Source of the DNA: CAWGQN01 sp963824885
Lineage (GTDB): Bacteria > Actinomycetota > Actinomycetes > Actinomycetales > Microbacteriaceae
DNA: 64,000 bases
NCBI GenBank assembly: GCA_963824885.1
Contig: CAWGQN010000002.1
Location: forward strand, 248,001-312,000
Reading direction: 5' to 3'
The notes below the pieces were generated by a model. It was not told the origin of the DNA, did no database searches, and worked only from the letters and a program-made list of their open reading frames with translations. Of the stretch, positions 61,364 to 64,000 are shown in pieces (the stretch's first letter is position 1; the number at the start of each line of letters is the position of its first letter). Both the position numbers and the translations under genes were made by a program.

Positions 61364-62203
61364 ATGCCTCGTGTGTCAGTCGTGGTTCCCGCGTTCAATA
61401 ATGAATCGTTCATCGCGGAGACACTGCGCTCGGTGCTCTCTCAGGATTTTGGCGACTTTGAACTCATCGTTTCGGACCATTCGTCAACCGATTCATCTCG
61501 AGAGATCATTGAGAATTTTGCGGGCGACCGGCGCGTGACCGTGTTGTCGACGGCGCCGGGCGGTGGCGCGTGGGCGAACTGGCGTCGAGTGACCGACGCG
61601 GCGTCGGGCGAATATCTGAAGCTTCTCCCGGGCGATGACGTGCTCTACCCGGGTGCTCTTGAATCCCACGTGGACGCTCTCGCGGCCCATCCGAGCGTTG
61701 CGCTCGTGTCGTCGCCTCGCGATATTCTCACGGCTCGCGGTGACGTACGCATTCGCAATCGGGGCCTCCAGGGCGTCAAGCGAGGAGTGCAGTCGGGTGT
61801 CGACGTCGTGCGCCACGCGGTGCGCCGCGGGACAAACGTCTTTGGCGAACCCGGTTGCGTGACAATGCGCAGAAGCAGTCTCGAATCGGTTGGAGGGTGG
61901 GATGGTCAGTTTCCGTACCTCATCGATCAGACAACTTTTTCTCGAGTGCTCTTCACCGCCGACTTTCTCGCGGTTGATCGAGTGCTCGCCGGGTTTCGAG
62001 TGAGCACAACACAGTGGAGCGTTGCACTGATGGGCAATCAGGCGCGCGACGCGAAGGCCTACAACCGGTGGTGCCGACACCGGGTTCCCGCTCGCATAAG
62101 CGCGTCAGATGTCTGGATCGGTAATAGGCGGGCCGAAGCCATGGCCCTAGCGCGCCGCGCGTTTTATTCGGTGAACCGACAACGAATGGTCGTTGAATCG
62201 TGA
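61364..62203 (+). CDS. GT2-family glycosyltransferase
   Basis: The 279-residue GT-A enzyme starts VSVVVPAFNNESFIAETL, with LIVSDHSSTDSS and the DXD-like block LLPGDDVLYPGAL. PGCVTMRRSSLESVGGWDG is the acceptor-side segment. ATG 61364 has AGGAG eight bases upstream. An open extension to 61226 lies in the intergenic region without homology. The stop overlaps the next gene (GTGA), coupling it to the membrane protein that follows. Confidence 0.9.
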   Translation: MPRVSVVVPAFNNESFIAETLRSVLSQDFGDFELIVSDHSSTDSSREIIENFAGDRRVTVLSTAPGGGAWANWRRVTDAASGEYLKLLPGDDVLYPGALESHVDALAAHPSVALVSSPRDILTARGDVRIRNRGLQGVKRGVQSGVDVVRHAVRRGTNVFGEPGCVTMRRSSLESVGGWDGQFPYLIDQTTFSRVLFTADFLAVDRVLAGFRVSTTQWSVALMGNQARDAKAYNRWCRHRVPARISASDVWIGNRRAEAMALARRAFYSVNRQRMVVES

Positions 62204-64000
62204 CGGGTCGGCGGCAGACGACTGTGCCGAAGGGGTGGTACGTGGTTCGCTTCGCATCGCACGAGTGGCTGCTTTACGCTTTCGCCGCGGTCTTCTCGTT
62301 TGTCCTCGTCTGGTTTGCGCTCGACCTCGGGTCGCTCGATTGGCGAATTCCCCTCTATTACAACGGTGATGCGCTCGCGGTTGCGTCGCATTTCAAGACC
62401 GTCATCGAGACGGGGTGGTTCACGAATCAGCCCGCTCTCGGGGCGCCGTTCGGACAGCACTATGGCGACTATCCAACGGCCGACAATCTTCACTTTGTCG
62501 TGGCGCGAGTACTCGGTTTCGTGAGCGGTGAATTCGGCGTCACCATGAACGTGTACTTCATTGCTGGGTTTCCGCTGGCGGCAATCGCGGCGGTTTGGTT
62601 TTTGCGGATTGTCGGAGTCTCGCGAGCATTCGCCGTGGCCCTCGCCGTGGTGTACTCACTTGCGCCCTATCACTTTGTCAAAGGTGAGGGGCACCTCTTT
62701 CTCGCGTCCTATTATGTTGTTCCTTTGGCGTTGGTGGTCATTTATCGCGTGGCGATGGACGAGCCAATTTGGCGAGTGCGAGACTCCGGTGTGCGATGGA
62801 CGAGATTTCTCACGACGCGCACGATTACCACGGTTGGAATTCTCGTGCTTTTGGGCACCGCCTCGTCGTACTATTCGATCTTTGCGGCGCTCATTCTCGC
62901 CGTCATCGGAATCGGCGTCGCGTGGCGAACGCGATCATGGCGACGGTTGTGGGGGGCGACCACCGCGGGTGTTCTCATTGTCGTCACTATGTTCGCCAAT
63001 GTGATTCCCAGTCTCCTGTTTCGATTGACGAATGGAGCGAACGACGCCGTTTTTGTTCGGAGCCCACCTGAAGCGGACCTTTACTCGTTCAAGTTTGCGG
63101 CGCTCCTCCTTCCGATGCCCGGTCATCGTTTTGAACCTTTTCGCGTGCTGCGAGAACTCTATGACTCGCACTATCCGCTTCCCTCGGAGGAGCCGGCGCT
63201 CGGGCTCATAGCCGGAGCGGGATTTGTGAGTCTTTTTATCGTCGGGCTGTATTTTCTCTTGGCCGCGGGTCGACCAGAGTGGAGCGGACCGCGCAGCTAC
63301 GTCCGGCGCTTGTCCATTGTGGCCGGTATTACGCTCGTTGCGTTCTTTTTCGGCACCGTCGGCGGCTTGTCGACTTTTCTCTCGTTCGCGTCATTTCCTA
63401 TTCGGTCGTGGAATCGCATTTCCATCTTCATCGCGTTGCTTGCGCTTGCCGCCTTGGGACTCGTGCTTGATCGCTTGGTAGCCTGGATCGTCCACCGAAT
63501 GAAGGCCAATCGTGCGATTGCCCGAGGGTGCATTGCCGCGGTTATTTCCGTTCTCATGATGGCTTTCGCGGTGTGGGACCAAGTGCCCCCGGTCAGCCCG
63601 GCTGCTCGCGCTCACACCTCCGACCTTTTTTCTTCGGATGAAACATTTGTGCGAGGGATTGAGAATACGGTCCCTCGGGGCTGCCTTATTTACCAATTGC
63701 CATACATTGCATTTCCCGAATCACCCCCCGTTAACGGTGCGACCGATTCTGACCAACTGAGAATGTTTTTGCATTCATCGACGCTCACGTGGTCGGGTGG
63801 GGGAATAAAGGGTCGGGAACCGATTGACAAAGTTGGCGCGTACGCGTCGTTGCCGGTGCCCCGCATGAAAGAATCGCTCGCGGCCATCAACGCGTGCGGT
63901 GTTGTCATCGATCGGGTGGCTCTTGGCGACAAAAGTGCCGAGTTGCAGGGTGCAATCTCGCAATCCTTTGGTTCGACCGCGGTGATTTCGCCCGATGGCA
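62200..64000 (+). CDS. Large polytopic membrane protein (GT-C or sugar translocase-like), truncated by the window end
   Basis: From GTG 62200 the frame is open for 600 codons to the window edge. After a short basic start come many membrane segments: WLLYAFAAVFSFVLVWFAL, VYFIAGFPLAAIAAVWFL, VVPLALVVIYRV, VGILVLLGTASSYYSIFAA and VSLFIVGLYFLLAA. The loop after segment one (NGDALAVASHFKTVIETGW, then GQHYGDYPTADNLHF) and the later external region (CLIYQLPYIAFPESPPVN) fit a multi-pass GT-C fold. Its pairing with a GT2 gene supports a role in surface polysaccharide assembly. The C-terminus is missing here. Confidence 0.75.
   Translation, partial: MTGRRQTTVPKGWYVVRFASHEWLLYAFAAVFSFVLVWFALDLGSLDWRIPLYYNGDALAVASHFKTVIETGWFTNQPALGAPFGQHYGDYPTADNLHFVVARVLGFVSGEFGVTMNVYFIAGFPLAAIAAVWFLRIVGVSRAFAVALAVVYSLAPYHFVKGEGHLFLASYYVVPLALVVIYRVAMDEPIWRVRDSGVRWTRFLTTRTITTVGILVLLGTASSYYSIFAALILAVIGIGVAWRTRSWRRLWGATTAGVLIVVTMFANVIPSLLFRLTNGANDAVFVRSPPEADLYSFKFAALLLPMPGHRFEPFRVLRELYDSHYPLPSEEPALGLIAGAGFVSLFIVGLYFLLAAGRPEWSGPRSYVRRLSIVAGITLVAFFFGTVGGLSTFLSFASFPIRSWNRISIFIALLALAALGLVLDRLVAWIVHRMKANRAIARGCIAAVISVLMMAFAVWDQVPPVSPAARAHTSDLFSSDETFVRGIENTVPRGCLIYQLPYIAFPESPPVNGATDSDQLRMFLHSSTLTWSGGGIKGREPIDKVGAYASLPVPRMKESLAAINACGVVIDRVALGDKSAELQGAISQSFGSTAVISPDG

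Noticed and set aside
1..64000. CRISPR arrays, tRNA or rRNA genes, and prophage modules
   Set aside because: No regularly spaced repeats, tRNA arms, rRNA segments or phage structural genes were recognised on either strand.

Overview
The window looks like a chromosomal segment of an actinobacterium, probably a Micrococcales member near Microbacteriaceae. The reasons are the GC-rich sequence with many GTG starts, ATGA/GTGA-coupled genes and leaderless promoters; an LpdA of the Mycobacterium Rv3303c type; an acyl-CoA carboxylase built from AccA3-, AccD- and AccE-like subunits; LCP, GtrA and polyprenol-mannose synthase genes; and bPH2 and DUF4190 proteins. The assignment is inference from gene content, since no rRNA or other marker is present. 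I saw no tRNA, rRNA or CRISPR array.

Layout. 1-3.1 kb: a secreted cutinase-like hydrolase with a PKD-like tail, convergent with an MHS-type transporter. 3.2-7.0 kb: the riboflavin operon ribD-ribE-ribBA-ribH on the minus strand behind an FMN riboswitch. 7.2-8.9 kb: glpD, broken by a frameshift. 9-21.8 kb is an accessory island. It holds a secreted trypsin-like pseudoprotease with an AbfB domain, broken by a stop codon and an IS3-family element. Divergent from it is a 1255-residue secreted ALF-repeat protein with a nuclease-like C-terminus. After that come three HEAT-like (putative immunity) units, two DUF4190 genes (one broken) and a lower-GC ABC transporter. 22-24.5 kb: trpS, xth and a small membrane protein. 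24.6-26.9 kb: a secreted protein resembling aerolysin/ETX-MTX2 pore-forming toxins, and a hicAB toxin-antitoxin pair beside a relic of another hicB.

27-30.4 kb: succinate dehydrogenase sdhCDAB. 30.6-39.2 kb: manC, then a nucleoside uptake and salvage run (two BMP-type lipoproteins, ATPase, two permeases, adenosine deaminase). The minus-strand pair pnp-phosphohexomutase at 40-42.6 kb completes that pathway. 42.7-46.7 kb: lpdA, the biotin carboxylase/BCCP subunit and maf. 46.8-49.8 kb: a response regulator, a histidine kinase and a frameshifted membrane partner, then an unusual structured intergenic region. 50.1-53.5 kb: accE, accD, birA and a PH-domain protein. 53.5-55 kb: a polyprenol sugar synthase and GtrA. 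55.1-58.2 kb: purK, purE and an LCP-family gene with a frameshift. 58.2-64 kb: cell-surface polysaccharide genes (GT4, rmlD, rmlB, GT2 and a large membrane protein cut by the window end).

Single-base frame breaks recur: glpD, the second DUF4190 gene, the kinase partner, the LCP gene, and a compensated pair inside the ALF gene. Either the sequence carries residual indel errors or this strain is losing genes; read data must decide. The most interesting unit is the 9-20 kb island, which I read as a secreted polymorphic-toxin-like locus with divergent pseudoprotease and HEAT-type candidate immunity proteins. The ETX/MTX2-like protein comes next.
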